This document shows, in pieces, positions 1 to 8,000 of a stretch of DNA of 14,614 nucleotides. Position numbers and translations under genes: made by a program. The DNA comes from DATMBL01 sp035559295 (GTDB lineage Bacteria; Desulfobacterota; Binatia; UBA9968). The DNA is taken from contig DATMBL010000344.1 of NCBI GenBank assembly GCA_035559295.1, positions 1 to 14,614 of the forward strand. Reading direction: 5' to 3'. The notes below the pieces were generated by a model. That model saw nothing but the letters and a program-made list of their open reading frames with translations, was not told where the DNA came from and searched no databases. Within the stretch, counting starts at the first letter, position 1; every line of letters begins with the position of its first letter.

Positions 1-296
1 AGCCGACCTGGAGGCATTCTGCGCTATGGTACGCGGGAGCCATCGCGCACGATGCTTACCACTCCAAACTCTATCATGAGGGTAAGAGCGCGGCCGGAGT
101 CCCGCCCGATCGCCGCGTCTGGACGGGAATCGAAGCGGAAAAGAAGTGTCTCAGGTTCCAACTGGAAACTCTTGGCGCTTTGAACGCCGACGACCAAACG
201 CTCGCCTATCTCGAGGGGCAGCTCCGGCATCCGACCTACGTCAGCGAGCGTGGCGGTTTCCGCGGTTGGCTAGATTATCTCAACCGCGGGTGGTAG
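1..296 (+). CDS. C-terminal part of a small protein with an HDxxH putative metal site (5'-truncated by the window)
   Basis: An open frame runs in from the left edge, in phase from base 3, and stops at TAG 294-296, giving about 97 residues of C-terminus. It contains ALWYAGAIAHDAYHSKLYHEGK, a helix with an HxxxH pair, followed about 20 residues later by GIEAEKKCLRFQLE. This resembles small uncharacterised bacterial proteins in which an H-E/D-x-x-H helix and a downstream Glu suggest a zinc-peptidase-like site and which end in a DY..R.W tail; here the end is LDYLNRGW. That likeness is from memory of the pattern, not from a search. The stop lies 14 bases before the DUF58 start, so the two genes are probably co-transcribed. 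The coding frame is supported by codon-like composition and by the tight junction. The N-terminus, any signal peptide and the function are not visible. Peptidase activity should not be assumed, because the usual Glu of HExxH is Asp here. Confidence 0.6.
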   Translation, partial: PTWRHSALWYAGAIAHDAYHSKLYHEGKSAAGVPPDRRVWTGIEAEKKCLRFQLETLGALNADDQTLAYLEGQLRHPTYVSERGGFRGWLDYLNRGW

Positions 297-310
297 CCTG
301 AAAGCCTTCA

Positions 311-1210
311 ATGCCGGTTATGGCCAGCGGCGATAAGAACTACTTCGACCCGGCGGTTCTCGCCGGCATATCGAGTCTTTACCTCCGCGCCCGCTGGGTG
401 GTCGAGGGAATGATGTCGGGCATCCATCGGAGCCGCTCGAAGGGCTTTAGCGTCGAGTTCGAGGAACACCGCGAGTACTCCCCGGGAGACGAGATCCGTC
501 GCATCGACTGGAAAGCCCTCGGGAAATTCGACCGCTACTTCATCAAGGAATACGAAGACGAAACCAATCTGCGCGCCTACCTGATCCTGGATTGCAGCGC
601 CTCGATGGACTACGCCTCCAACGGCGTCACCAAATTCGACTACGGCTGCACGTTGACCGCCTCGCTCGCGTATCTCGTTCTGAAGCAGCAAGACGCCGCG
701 GGGCTGGTGACGTTTTCCGATCGCATCGAACAGTTCGTGCCGCCGAGAGCGAAGCGTGATTACCTCGCGCAGATCCTCAAGGCCCTGGAAACCCGCCGAC
801 CGGCGGGCGACACGGCAGTCGGCAGGATCCTCGAGGAGATCGCCGGGCAGATCAAGCGCCGCGGCATGATCATTCTGGTCTCCGATCTCATCGACGAGCC
901 GGAAGCGATCCTCAAGGGGCTGCGGTTGTTCCGTTACAAAGGCAACGACGTCATCGTCTTCCATGTTCTCGATCAGGCCGAGATCGATCTCCCTTTCGAC
1001 GGCAACTGCCTGTTTGAAGATCTCGAACAAAGCCAGTTGAAAGTTGTCGCCGATCCCAAGGCGATCCGCCAAACGTACCGCAAGGTAATCGAGGAGTTCA
1101 CGGGCGGCATGCGCCAGCAATGCCATGACAGCTCGATCGACTACCAGTTGTTGCCGACGAGCACCGCCCTCGACCGAGCGTTGGCGAGCTACCTGAGCTG
1201 GAGGGGTTAG
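311..1210 (+). CDS. DUF58 domain-containing protein
   Basis: This 299-residue cytosolic protein is full length for the DUF58 family. The family signature runs through residues 45-89: FSVEFEEHREYSPGDEIRRIDWK, then FDRYFIKEYEDETNLR. It leads into a von Willebrand A-like fold with a MIDAS-type DxSxS (D94, S96, S98 in LDCSASMDY). A TGDT-like loop near residue 167 and SDLID at 191-195 fit the remaining metal-site strands. DUF58 proteins usually work with a MoxR AAA+ ATPase and with membrane VWA/BatA proteins, probably in envelope assembly or maturation of cofactor-bearing or surface proteins; the biochemical role is not settled. The next three genes are the expected partners, but no MoxR gene is directly upstream. 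Met-311 and Met-320 are both possible starts; neither has a strong Shine-Dalgarno sequence. Confidence 0.93.
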   Translation: MPVMASGDKNYFDPAVLAGISSLYLRARWVVEGMMSGIHRSRSKGFSVEFEEHREYSPGDEIRRIDWKALGKFDRYFIKEYEDETNLRAYLILDCSASMDYASNGVTKFDYGCTLTASLAYLVLKQQDAAGLVTFSDRIEQFVPPRAKRDYLAQILKALETRRPAGDTAVGRILEEIAGQIKRRGMIILVSDLIDEPEAILKGLRLFRYKGNDVIVFHVLDQAEIDLPFDGNCLFEDLEQSQLKVVADPKAIRQTYRKVIEEFTGGMRQQCHDSSIDYQLLPTSTALDRALASYLSWRG

Positions 1211-1218
1211 AGCGTTCG

Positions 1219-3312
1219 ATGTCGATCTTCTTTCTCCATCCGATTTACCTCTACGGGCTGCTCGCGGCGGCACTGCCGCTCCTGATCCACCTTCTGAACC
1301 GGCGCAGGCTTAAGCGCATCCGCTTTCCGGCGGTGCGCTTTGTCCTGCTATCCCAGAAACGCATCTCGCGCAGTTATCGCCTCCGCCACTGGCTGCTGCT
1401 CGCGCTGCGCACCGCGGCGGTGATGCTGCTGGCGCTGCTGCTCGCGAATCCGATTTTCCAGATCGGTTCGGGATTGTTTGCCGCCGGCCACCAGGTCGCC
1501 CTCGTGGTCATACTCGATAACTCGCTCAGCATGACCTGGAGCGGCGACGGAAGCGGCTTTGCGCGGGCCAAACAGGCGGCGCGTCTGTTGATCGATGCTC
1601 TCGGGGAGGGCGACCGCGCGGCAGTCGTTCCCACGGTCTTCGGCGCAAACGAGCGCTTCAGGCTCAAAGATGAGAAGGCGGTTTTGATGCGCGACTTGAA
1701 CGCGATCGAAATCAGCGACGGCGCGTCCAACTTCGCCGCGGCGCTCACCGCCGCTTACGAGCTTTTGCAGCAGCCGGCGGGGCAGAAGGAAATCCGGCTG
1801 ATCACGGATATGGCGCTGACCGGCTGGGACCAATTCAGCAGCGGTGCCGTCAAATCGTACGATCCCTCGGTTCCGGTTCGCGTGATCCGCGTGGGGCGCA
1901 AACAGCAGCCGCTCAACGGCACGATCAAAGAGGTGCGCTTGGCGAGCCCCGGAGTCGGGGTCGGCCTGCCGGTAACGTTGGAAGCCGTGGTGACGAACTT
2001 CAGCGACCGTGAAATCAAGGACCTGCTGCTGCAGCTTTCAATCGCGGGACAGGCCAGAGACCAGAAACTGATCTCGGTCCCACCGCGATCTGACGTCACC
2101 GTGGTATTCGAGACCACGTTGACCCGCGCGGGTTCGCACCAGGGGCAGATCCGGTTGAAAAACGACGACCTCGCGGGCAACCAGGTGGTCCACTTCGCGG
2201 TCGAGGCCGCCGACAGCTTGAAGGTTTTGCTGATCGATGGCGACCCGCAAACTTCGCTCGTGCAAAGCGAGACTTTCTTCTTGAGCCGGGCGCTCAATCC
2301 AGGAGGCGCACGCGAGAGCTCGCTTTTCCTGCCGACGGTATCGATCGCCGACGGCCTGGCGAGCGTGTCTCTGGAGCCCTACCAGGTGCTCGTGCTCAGC
2401 AATGTCGCCGCGATCCCGGAGGCGTTCCTTCCCCGGCTGGAGCATTTTCTCAAGCAGGGTGGCGGGCTGCTGATCTTTGCCGGCGATCGACTACAGGCCG
2501 AACCCTATAACTCGAAACTCCTCCCGGCGTCGGCGCAGTTGCGCGAAAAGAGGACCACCGGCGAAGGCCGGACCGAAAAAATCGACAAGGTCGACGTCAG
2601 CCATCCGGCATTGAAGCCTCTGGCCGATCCCATCCTGCTCGAGTCGGTCAAGTCCGCTCGCGTCTGGGGTTATTATCGCATGCCGGCCGCGGGAAACTCC
2701 GCGCTGATCACGTTGGGGAACGGCGATCCGTTGCTCGTCGAGCACAGAGTCGGACAAGGCCGAGTTCTCGTGCTCGCGACGAGCGCGGACCGCGACTGGA
2801 CCGACCTGCCGCTCAAAACCGCCTATCTGCCTCTGGTGCAATCGCTGGCAAGCTATCTCGCGGGCGGAAAACGCGGCGCCTTCGATTCCGGCATCAGCGT
2901 CGGCGCGCCGAAGACGATGCCGCTGCCGCCGACTTACGTCGGCAAAACCATCCGGGTGTTCAAGCCGAACAAGCAGCCGATCGAAGCCGTCGCGGTATCG
3001 GCACGGAACGGCGTGGAGGCGGTTTTCCAAGACCATGACCGCGCCGGCATTTACCGCGTCGCGCTCGCCCCGATGCCGGAGAGCGAGCTTCGCGCGCCGC
3101 TTCTCTACGCGGTGAACGCGCCGTTTTTGGAATCGCGGCTCGAGGAGATCGGAGAGCGAGAACTCAGGGCCAAGCTCCACCCCATTCCCTCCGAGGTCGT
3201 GCCCGTGGAAGCGTTGGAGAAGGGCGGTAAGCGGGTCGATCTTTCTTTGCCGTTGCTGCTTGTGCTGATCGCAACGCTGCTCATGGAAAGCTGGATTGCG
3301 CAGCGGGTCTGA
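1219..3312 (+). CDS. BatA/VWA domain membrane protein
   Basis: The 697-residue protein begins with a BatA-type N-terminal region (residues 1-80). It has a membrane segment at about 8-25 (FLHPIYLYGLLAAALPLLIHLLNRR), a basic loop with FPAVRFV, and a second membrane segment at about 57-78. A VWA domain follows, with an intact start of the MIDAS motif (D100, S102, S104 in ILDNSLSM). A beta-rich segment occupies about 235-330. A class-I glutamine-amidotransferase-like fold occupies about 333-550, including KVLLIDGDP and the GGGLLIFAGD strand at 414-423. I see no GxCxG nucleophile elbow, so amidotransferase activity is unlikely. A last hydrophobic helix lies at about 673-692. The large central part is therefore predicted to be periplasmic. 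The start is 8 bases after the DUF58 stop, with GGAGGGG about 12 bases upstream; the stop overlaps an in-frame ATG of the next gene. Confidence 0.9.
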   Translation: MSIFFLHPIYLYGLLAAALPLLIHLLNRRRLKRIRFPAVRFVLLSQKRISRSYRLRHWLLLALRTAAVMLLALLLANPIFQIGSGLFAAGHQVALVVILDNSLSMTWSGDGSGFARAKQAARLLIDALGEGDRAAVVPTVFGANERFRLKDEKAVLMRDLNAIEISDGASNFAAALTAAYELLQQPAGQKEIRLITDMALTGWDQFSSGAVKSYDPSVPVRVIRVGRKQQPLNGTIKEVRLASPGVGVGLPVTLEAVVTNFSDREIKDLLLQLSIAGQARDQKLISVPPRSDVTVVFETTLTRAGSHQGQIRLKNDDLAGNQVVHFAVEAADSLKVLLIDGDPQTSLVQSETFFLSRALNPGGARESSLFLPTVSIADGLASVSLEPYQVLVLSNVAAIPEAFLPRLEHFLKQGGGLLIFAGDRLQAEPYNSKLLPASAQLREKRTTGEGRTEKIDKVDVSHPALKPLADPILLESVKSARVWGYYRMPAAGNSALITLGNGDPLLVEHRVGQGRVLVLATSADRDWTDLPLKTAYLPLVQSLASYLAGGKRGAFDSGISVGAPKTMPLPPTYVGKTIRVFKPNKQPIEAVAVSARNGVEAVFQDHDRAGIYRVALAPMPESELRAPLLYAVNAPFLESRLEEIGERELRAKLHPIPSEVVPVEALEKGGKRVDLSLPLLLVLIATLLMESWIAQRV

Positions 3313-3350
3313 TGTGGAGACGAACCGCATGGAAATCCTATCGAGAGCTC

Positions 3351-4121
3351 ATGAAACGACGTGATTTCATCCGCATCTTTTTTCAAGGCGCAGCGGCCGC
3401 GGCGCTCTGGCCGCGGCCCGCGGCGGCCAGTCACCCGGCGGAAAAGCGACCCATTCATTTTGTCTTCGCGCAAATCAAATACCGCGGCGGCGACTGGAAT
3501 CCGCACCCGCTCGCCGTCGGTCCTTTGATGGAAGAACTGACGTTGCGTACCAGCGTGGAAGCGGCGAGCGCGAGGCATGAAGTGACCCTGGGCGATCGCG
3601 ACCTCTTCAATTTTCCGTTTCTCTACATCACCGGCAAATACGAGTTCGAGCCGTTCAACGCCGAAGAGATCGAAAACCTCCGTCGTTTCGTATCGTACGG
3701 CGGCTTCCTGCTCATCGATGACGCCCTGGGCCAGCAGGGGTACGGCTTCGATAAAGCGATACGGCGCGAGATGCAACGCGTGCTCCCGGGTAACGAATTC
3801 AAGCGGCTTCCCGCCGGCCATGCGGCGCTACGAAGCTACTACCTTTTGAGACGGATTGGTGGCGTGAGGATCGCCAATCCCAACCTGGAGGGTATCCATA
3901 TCGGCCCTTCGACGCCCGTCATTTACTGCCAGAACAACCTCGGGGGAGCGTGGGAGCGCGATCAGCTTGGCCAGTGGACCAACAGCTGCACTCCCGGCGG
4001 CGAGGAGCAGCGCCGCGCCGCGTTTCATCTGGGAATCAATTTGATCCTCTACGCCATGACGGAAAACTACAAAGAAGACCTGATCCACGTGCCCTTTATT
4101 CGCAAACGACTCACCCGCTGA
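3351..4121 (+). CDS. DUF4159 domain-containing protein with Tat signal peptide
   Basis: I place the start at ATG 3351, giving 256 residues that begin MKRRDFIRIFFQ. This is a good twin-arginine motif (R3-R4-D-F), followed by an Ala-rich hydrophobic stretch and a likely cleavage near PAAA/S (about 26/27). An upstream in-frame ATG at 3312 overlaps the previous stop but would bury the signal under 13 extra residues. The mature part matches DUF4159: HFVFAQIKYRGGDWNPHP (36-53), EELTLRTSVEA, LYITGKYEFEPFNAEEIENLRRFVSYGGFLLIDDA, and a C-terminal AAFHLGINLILYAMT. The fold is glutamine-amidotransferase-like, without an evident catalytic Cys in the expected place. Export through Tat implies a folded, possibly cofactor-bound periplasmic protein; that is inference. 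DUF4159 genes commonly neighbour MoxR/DUF58/BatA genes, as here. Confidence 0.9.
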   Translation: MKRRDFIRIFFQGAAAAALWPRPAAASHPAEKRPIHFVFAQIKYRGGDWNPHPLAVGPLMEELTLRTSVEAASARHEVTLGDRDLFNFPFLYITGKYEFEPFNAEEIENLRRFVSYGGFLLIDDALGQQGYGFDKAIRREMQRVLPGNEFKRLPAGHAALRSYYLLRRIGGVRIANPNLEGIHIGPSTPVIYCQNNLGGAWERDQLGQWTNSCTPGGEEQRRAAFHLGINLILYAMTENYKEDLIHVPFIRKRLTR

Positions 4122-4124
4122 ATC

Positions 4125-6386
4125 ATGCGCGATCTCTACCTTCTCGGAGGGCTACCCTGGTGGGTTGCTGCAGTCATTGCACTGGCGGCAGTGGCGCTTC
4201 TCGCCCATCAGTTTTTCACGTTGCGCCAGAGGCTTGGCGTCTATCAGAGCGCGTTGCTCACGCTCCTCCGCGGCGCGGTTTACGCGCTGCTGGTTTTTTT
4301 CCTCTTCGGCCCGGCTTTGATCGAACAGCGCGTCACGAAACTGCGCCGCCCGCTCACGGTCTTGATCGACAGCTCGGCGAGCATGGCTTTTCCTCTTTCC
4401 GCCGGCGATGCCGTCGATGGCCGGCCTTCGAAGAGCCGCCTCGATGCGGTCAAAGAAAAATTGCTCGCCGGGAGCGATCCGGCAATTCAAAGGCTCGGCC
4501 GGGAGTACGATCTCAAGCTCTTCAAATTTGGCGCCGATCTCGAGCCGATTGCGCCTTCGTCGATCGCTCAGCTGGCGGCGCGGGATCAGGGAACCCGGCT
4601 GCTCGATCTGGTGGAGCAAGCGGCCAGGCAGAACAGCGGTCAGGCGGGCATCTTGGTTTTCAGCGACGGCATCAACAACGGCGAAAAGCAGGAACTCGAC
4701 GGAGCGGCCGGGTTGCCCGTTCCGGTCTTTACGGTCGGAGCCGGCGACGAACGCGGATTCACGGATCTGCGCATCGTTGAGGTGCGGGCCCCAGAGTTTG
4801 GCTTTCGCGGGCGCGAATTCAAGGTCGATGTCGTGGTCCAGAGCCACGGGCTCAACGGCCGGAGCGTGCCGCTCTACTTCAATCGAGGGCGCAACCTCAT
4901 CACGAGCCGGACGATCACGATCACTTCGGAGTTGTTTGAGCAGACCGTGACGCTGGGGTTTACCCCGAAAGAGATCGGCAGCCATCACTTTACCGTGTCG
5001 TTGCCGCAGCAACCGGGCGAGCACATCGCGCAAAACAATCAGAAAGAGTTCAAGGTCGACGTGCAGCGGGATAAGATTCGCGTACTGACCCTTTCCGGTT
5101 CGCCTGCGTGGAATTACCGCTTTCTGCGGATGGCGCTCAAGCAGGACCCGCTCATCGATCTCGTGTCGTTTGTTTTCCTGCGCACACCGACCGACAGCGT
5201 CGATGTCCCGGATAATCAGTTGAGTTTGATTCCGTTTCCGATCGACGACATCTTCCTCGAGGAGCTAAAGAATTTCGATGTGCTGATCCTCGATGACTTC
5301 TCGCACCGGTCCTACTTCAACCCGGTCTATTTGGAAAAGGTGAGAGACTTCGTGCGCGACGGGGGCGGGTTGGCGATGCTCGGGGGCGCGCGCAGTTTTG
5401 ATAGCGGCGGCTACGCGGAAAGCGCGCTCAAGGAGGTTTTACCGGTCGAACTCGACGGGCAAGGGAGTTACCAGATGCCGGGCGAGATACGCGCGGCATT
5501 GACGCCCGCGGGTAAGGCCCATCCGATAACGCGCCTGCTCCCGGATCCTCGCGCCAACGAGGCCGCCTGGTCCCGTTTGCCGCCCCTGCGCGGCATGAAC
5601 CGCGTTCACCGCGCGCGCGGCGAGACGCTGGTCATCGCAACCGGCAACGGCGTCGGCACCGGAACGCCGTTGCTTACGGTGGGGCGTTTCGGAAAAGGCC
5701 GCACGTTGGCGCTCATGAGCGATGACATCTGGCGTTGGAATTTTATCGCCGTTGGCGAGCGGGATACGCCGCAAAACCATCTGAAGTTCATACGCCAGAC
5801 CGTGCGCTGGCTCGCTCAAGAGCCTTCCTTCGAACAGGTGCAGATACGCCGGCTGCCGGTAGCCCGCCCGGGAGAAAGGGTGATCATTAAAGTGCGCGTT
5901 TTGAAGGACGATTTCACCCCTGCTCGCGACGCGGCGGTGCAGCTCCGCGTCGTCGCGCCCGAAGGGGACGCAAAGCCTCTCGCGCCCCGGCCCGGCTCGG
6001 AAGAAGGCGACTATCAAGCCGAATTCATCCCGGTCCGACAGGGCTTGCATCACATCGAGGCGGAGGCGACTCTGGGCGGAAAGCCTCTGGGCAAGGATCG
6101 GTCGAGTTTTTCGGTCGCGCTTTCCTTTGCGGAAACCGATGACGGCCGACCGCGAACCGCGCTGCTCAAGCGGGTGGCAGAGGTGAGTCGAGGAGAGTAT
6201 TTCCCCCTCGAGCAGTGGAACGACAAGGCAATCGAACGGATCAAGGAGCGACTCGAAAGTCACGCGCCATCCGAGATTATCGAGCGGCGCCAGATCCGGC
6301 TCTGGAGCACGATTTGGACTTTCTCGGTCGCGCTTGTGCTGCTCAGTGCGGAATGGTGGCTCAGGCGTAAATGGGGACTGGTTTAG
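4125..6386 (+). CDS. VWA / glutamine-amidotransferase-like membrane protein
   Basis: The 753-residue protein starts 3 bases after the DUF4159 stop. It has membrane helices at about 11-31 and 43-64 and a VWA domain from about 76, with MIDAS residues D82, S84 and S86 (VLIDSSASM). A beta-rich linker covers about 215-310. An amidotransferase-like domain from about 316 contains IRVLTLSGSPAWNYRFLRMAL, FDVLILDDFS and VRDGGGLAMLGGARSFDSGGY (from about 409). A further Ig-like region leads to a C-terminal helix at about 726-745 and a basic tail. Databases often name this family 'glutamine amidotransferase', but the GGGLAMLGGA elbow has no Cys, so a structural or binding role is more likely. It pairs logically with the BatA/VWA protein: both would display large periplasmic VWA modules, and DUF58 would act from the cytosol. 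Confidence 0.88.
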   Translation: MRDLYLLGGLPWWVAAVIALAAVALLAHQFFTLRQRLGVYQSALLTLLRGAVYALLVFFLFGPALIEQRVTKLRRPLTVLIDSSASMAFPLSAGDAVDGRPSKSRLDAVKEKLLAGSDPAIQRLGREYDLKLFKFGADLEPIAPSSIAQLAARDQGTRLLDLVEQAARQNSGQAGILVFSDGINNGEKQELDGAAGLPVPVFTVGAGDERGFTDLRIVEVRAPEFGFRGREFKVDVVVQSHGLNGRSVPLYFNRGRNLITSRTITITSELFEQTVTLGFTPKEIGSHHFTVSLPQQPGEHIAQNNQKEFKVDVQRDKIRVLTLSGSPAWNYRFLRMALKQDPLIDLVSFVFLRTPTDSVDVPDNQLSLIPFPIDDIFLEELKNFDVLILDDFSHRSYFNPVYLEKVRDFVRDGGGLAMLGGARSFDSGGYAESALKEVLPVELDGQGSYQMPGEIRAALTPAGKAHPITRLLPDPRANEAAWSRLPPLRGMNRVHRARGETLVIATGNGVGTGTPLLTVGRFGKGRTLALMSDDIWRWNFIAVGERDTPQNHLKFIRQTVRWLAQEPSFEQVQIRRLPVARPGERVIIKVRVLKDDFTPARDAAVQLRVVAPEGDAKPLAPRPGSEEGDYQAEFIPVRQGLHHIEAEATLGGKPLGKDRSSFSVALSFAETDDGRPRTALLKRVAEVSRGEYFPLEQWNDKAIERIKERLESHAPSEIIERRQIRLWSTIWTFSVALVLLSAEWWLRRKWGLV

Positions 6387-6423
6387 TTCCGGTCCCCGAC
6401 GCCCCGGGACGAGGCGAACACGA

Positions 6424-7218
6424 ATGATATCGATGGAAAGCGCGCCGCGGTTGATGATCGTGGCCGCGTTGATATGCATCCCTCGCCTTGCGCTCGCTTT
6501 TTGCCACGAGATGGAGGTCGTGTCCCGTCCGCCGCTCCATCGAGTGGCGACCGCCGCTGCGGCTGTCGAGATCGAATGGTTTGGCCACGCCACGTTTCAG
6601 ATCACATCCTCGAAAGGCACGCGCATTCTCGCGGACCCGCATTCGCGAAGCGACCTCCGCTGGCCCATGCTCGAGCAGCATGTGGTGACCACGAGCCACC
6701 AGCACAGTGCGCACAACAACGTGTGGATGGCGAAAGGAAAACCCGTCGTGCTCCATGGCCTCACACCGGGCGGCGAGAACTGGCAGAATGTTCACACGAC
6801 GATCCGCGACGTCTCGGTTTATACGGTGCCCGCGTACCACGACAAGAGCCAGGGACTGCAACGAGGAAAAAACGCCATCTTTGTCTTCCGTGTCGATGAA
6901 GTCTGCATCGCCCACCTCGGCGATCTCGGCCACATCCTCACTCCGGCGCAGCTCAAGCTGCTGGGCAAGATCGATATCTTGCTCGTGCCGGTTGCCGGCG
7001 GCATGTTTACCGTCACTCCAGCGGAAGCCATCGAGGTCACCAAACAGGTCAATCCGAAGATCGCGATCCCCGAGCACTACTGGTGGGAAGGCGCGGCGGA
7101 ACAATTCATCGCCGGCTTCTCCCGCGTCAAACGCGCCAGCGGGCCGGTATTGAGAATAGCGAAACGAGATCTCCCCCAGCCGATCGAAATCGTCGTTCTA
7201 AGAGACAACGGCCGCTAA
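6424..7218 (+). CDS. Exported metallo-beta-lactamase-fold hydrolase, atypical ligand motif
   Basis: The chosen start at ATG 6424 has GAGG about 9 bases upstream and gives 264 residues. An upstream in-frame ATG at 6334 would overlap the preceding gene and displace the signal peptide. Residues 4-25 form a signal sequence (APRLMIVAALICIPRLALA). The body matches the Lactamase_B_3/UPF0173-like MBL group: IEWFGHATFQI (50-60), ILADPH (68-73), VYTVPAYHDKSQG, the HLGDLGH metal motif at 164-170 and IPEHYW at 215-220. The first metal motif reads SHQHSAHNN, with H92, H94 and H97 kept but Ala96 where these enzymes normally carry Asp (HxHxDH). Loss of that Asp would remove a ligand of the second metal. The protein may bind one metal, use another chemistry, or be non-catalytic. 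The substrate is unknown. It lies 37 bases after the VWA gene and may be read through from it. Confidence 0.85.
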   Translation: MISMESAPRLMIVAALICIPRLALAFCHEMEVVSRPPLHRVATAAAAVEIEWFGHATFQITSSKGTRILADPHSRSDLRWPMLEQHVVTTSHQHSAHNNVWMAKGKPVVLHGLTPGGENWQNVHTTIRDVSVYTVPAYHDKSQGLQRGKNAIFVFRVDEVCIAHLGDLGHILTPAQLKLLGKIDILLVPVAGGMFTVTPAEAIEVTKQVNPKIAIPEHYWWEGAAEQFIAGFSRVKRASGPVLRIAKRDLPQPIEIVVLRDNGR

Positions 7219-7274
7219 AGAGGAGAGAAGATCGCGATCCTCGCTTTTCTCAATCCTCGATGCTCGGTTTTTAC

Positions 7275-7301
7275 CTCGTGGTCTTCGTGTCCTTCGTGGT
7301 G
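7275..7301. repeat. Short degenerate tandem repeat, 9-bp unit
   Basis: Three adjacent 9-base units, ctcgtggtc, ttcgtgtcc and ttcgtggtg, lie in the 102-base gap between the convergent MBL and Spy-like genes. Similar 'ttcgtg' repeats are common between genes in many environmental bacterial genomes. I see no gene and no convincing intrinsic terminator in this gap: the run of five T at 7268-7272 has only a three-pair hairpin before it. Confidence 0.5.
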
Positions 7302-7320
7302 CAGTATTCGACTTGGGCTC

Positions 7321-7869
7321 TTACCGCTCTCCCCAAAAGTGGCTGCGCGTCATCCGCTGATCGGAGAGCATCTCTTGCAGTTTCTTTCGCTGATCGGCGG
7401 TGAGCTGCTCCTTGCCCTTTTCGATCGCGCGGATCCGGGCGAGCCGCAAATCGCCTTTGAGCCGCTCGATCTCGCGGATCTTTTCCTCGACTTTTCTCAT
7501 GTCAACCGATTCCGCTTCGAGCAGCGCCTTGAGATCCATCTCGGCGACCCGGAGGTCGGCCTCCTTCCGAATCGACTCTTTGTGAAAGTTGTCTCGGAGC
7601 TGCTCGAGCTGCCGCGCCTGGCCTTCGGAAAGGCCGAGTTTCTCGCGATGCCGCAGCATGGTCGAAATCAGCGGCCGTTCTTCCCTCGGGACGGGAAAGG
7701 CGAAATGCTCGCGCCAGCCGCCCAACCAGTCGCGCACCTGCCGTCCGAGATCCTCCCAGGATTGCGCGAGTTCCTCGTGGACCGCCGGGGTGATTTTGTC
7801 GACGGCGTAACTGGGCCCGGCAACAACGACGCACGCGACAAGGGCCGACAGAAAATACCACGTAACCAT
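7321..7869 (-). CDS. Spy/CpxP-like (LTXXQ) periplasmic protein
   Basis: The 182-residue protein starts at ATG 7869 on the minus strand, with GGAGGAGG (7875-7882) five bases upstream. Much longer upstream extensions of the frame cross a good promoter and are not real. Residues 1-22 are a signal peptide ending PSYA. The mature protein is almost all charged alpha helix, with two LTXXQ-type turns: LSEGQARQL at about 80-88 and LTADQRKKLQEML at 157-168, separated by a long helix. That is the layout of Spy/CpxP chaperones and of periplasmic heavy-metal sensors of similar fold. A role in periplasmic protein folding or envelope stress is therefore likely. I see no metal-binding His/Cys cluster that would favour the sensor group. 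It has its own promoter, divergent from the monooxygenase-like gene. Confidence 0.82.
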   Translation of the reverse strand: MVTWYFLSALVACVVVAGPSYAVDKITPAVHEELAQSWEDLGRQVRDWLGGWREHFAFPVPREERPLISTMLRHREKLGLSEGQARQLEQLRDNFHKESIRKEADLRVAEMDLKALLEAESVDMRKVEEKIREIERLKGDLRLARIRAIEKGKEQLTADQRKKLQEMLSDQRMTRSHFWGER

Positions 7870-7903
7870 GTGAGCCTCCTCCGACCGAGTCTCGATCGCC
7901 AAG

Positions 7904-7932
7904 ATTAAACCCCGTGCCGTGGCGCTTGTCAA
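7904..7932 (-). promoter_or_regulatory. Predicted sigma70-type promoter of the Spy-like gene
   Basis: Reading the minus strand, TTGACA (7932-7927) and TTTAAT (7909-7904) are separated by exactly 17 bases. This is a perfect -35 box and a 5-of-6 -10 box. Transcription would start near 7897, leaving a leader of about 28 bases before the ATG at 7869. Confidence 0.72.
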
Positions 7933-7971
7933 TTTTCGCGCGGCGGCGAATGCCCGGGTGCAAAACCGGTC

Positions 7972-8000
7972 TTGACAGAACGCCACCGGACGAAAATACT
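7972..8000 (+). promoter_or_regulatory. Predicted sigma70-type promoter of the ABM-domain gene
   Basis: TTGACA (7972-7977) and AATACT (7995-8000) are spaced by 17 bases, a perfect -35 box and a 4-of-6 -10 box. The predicted start near 8007 gives a leader of roughly 80 bases before the ATG at 8086. The -35 box lies 39 bases from the -35 box of the opposing promoter, close enough for shared regulation. Confidence 0.62.

Noticed and set aside
308..1273. Minus-strand frame of 321 codons opposite DUF58
   Set aside because: It is antisense to a well-supported DUF58 gene, with no recognisable domain and no ribosome site; long shadow frames are expected in GC-rich DNA.
7339..7908. Plus-strand frame of 189 codons opposite the Spy-like gene
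   Set aside because: The minus strand has a signal peptide, LTXXQ motifs, a strong ribosome site and a promoter; the plus frame has none and overlaps that promoter.
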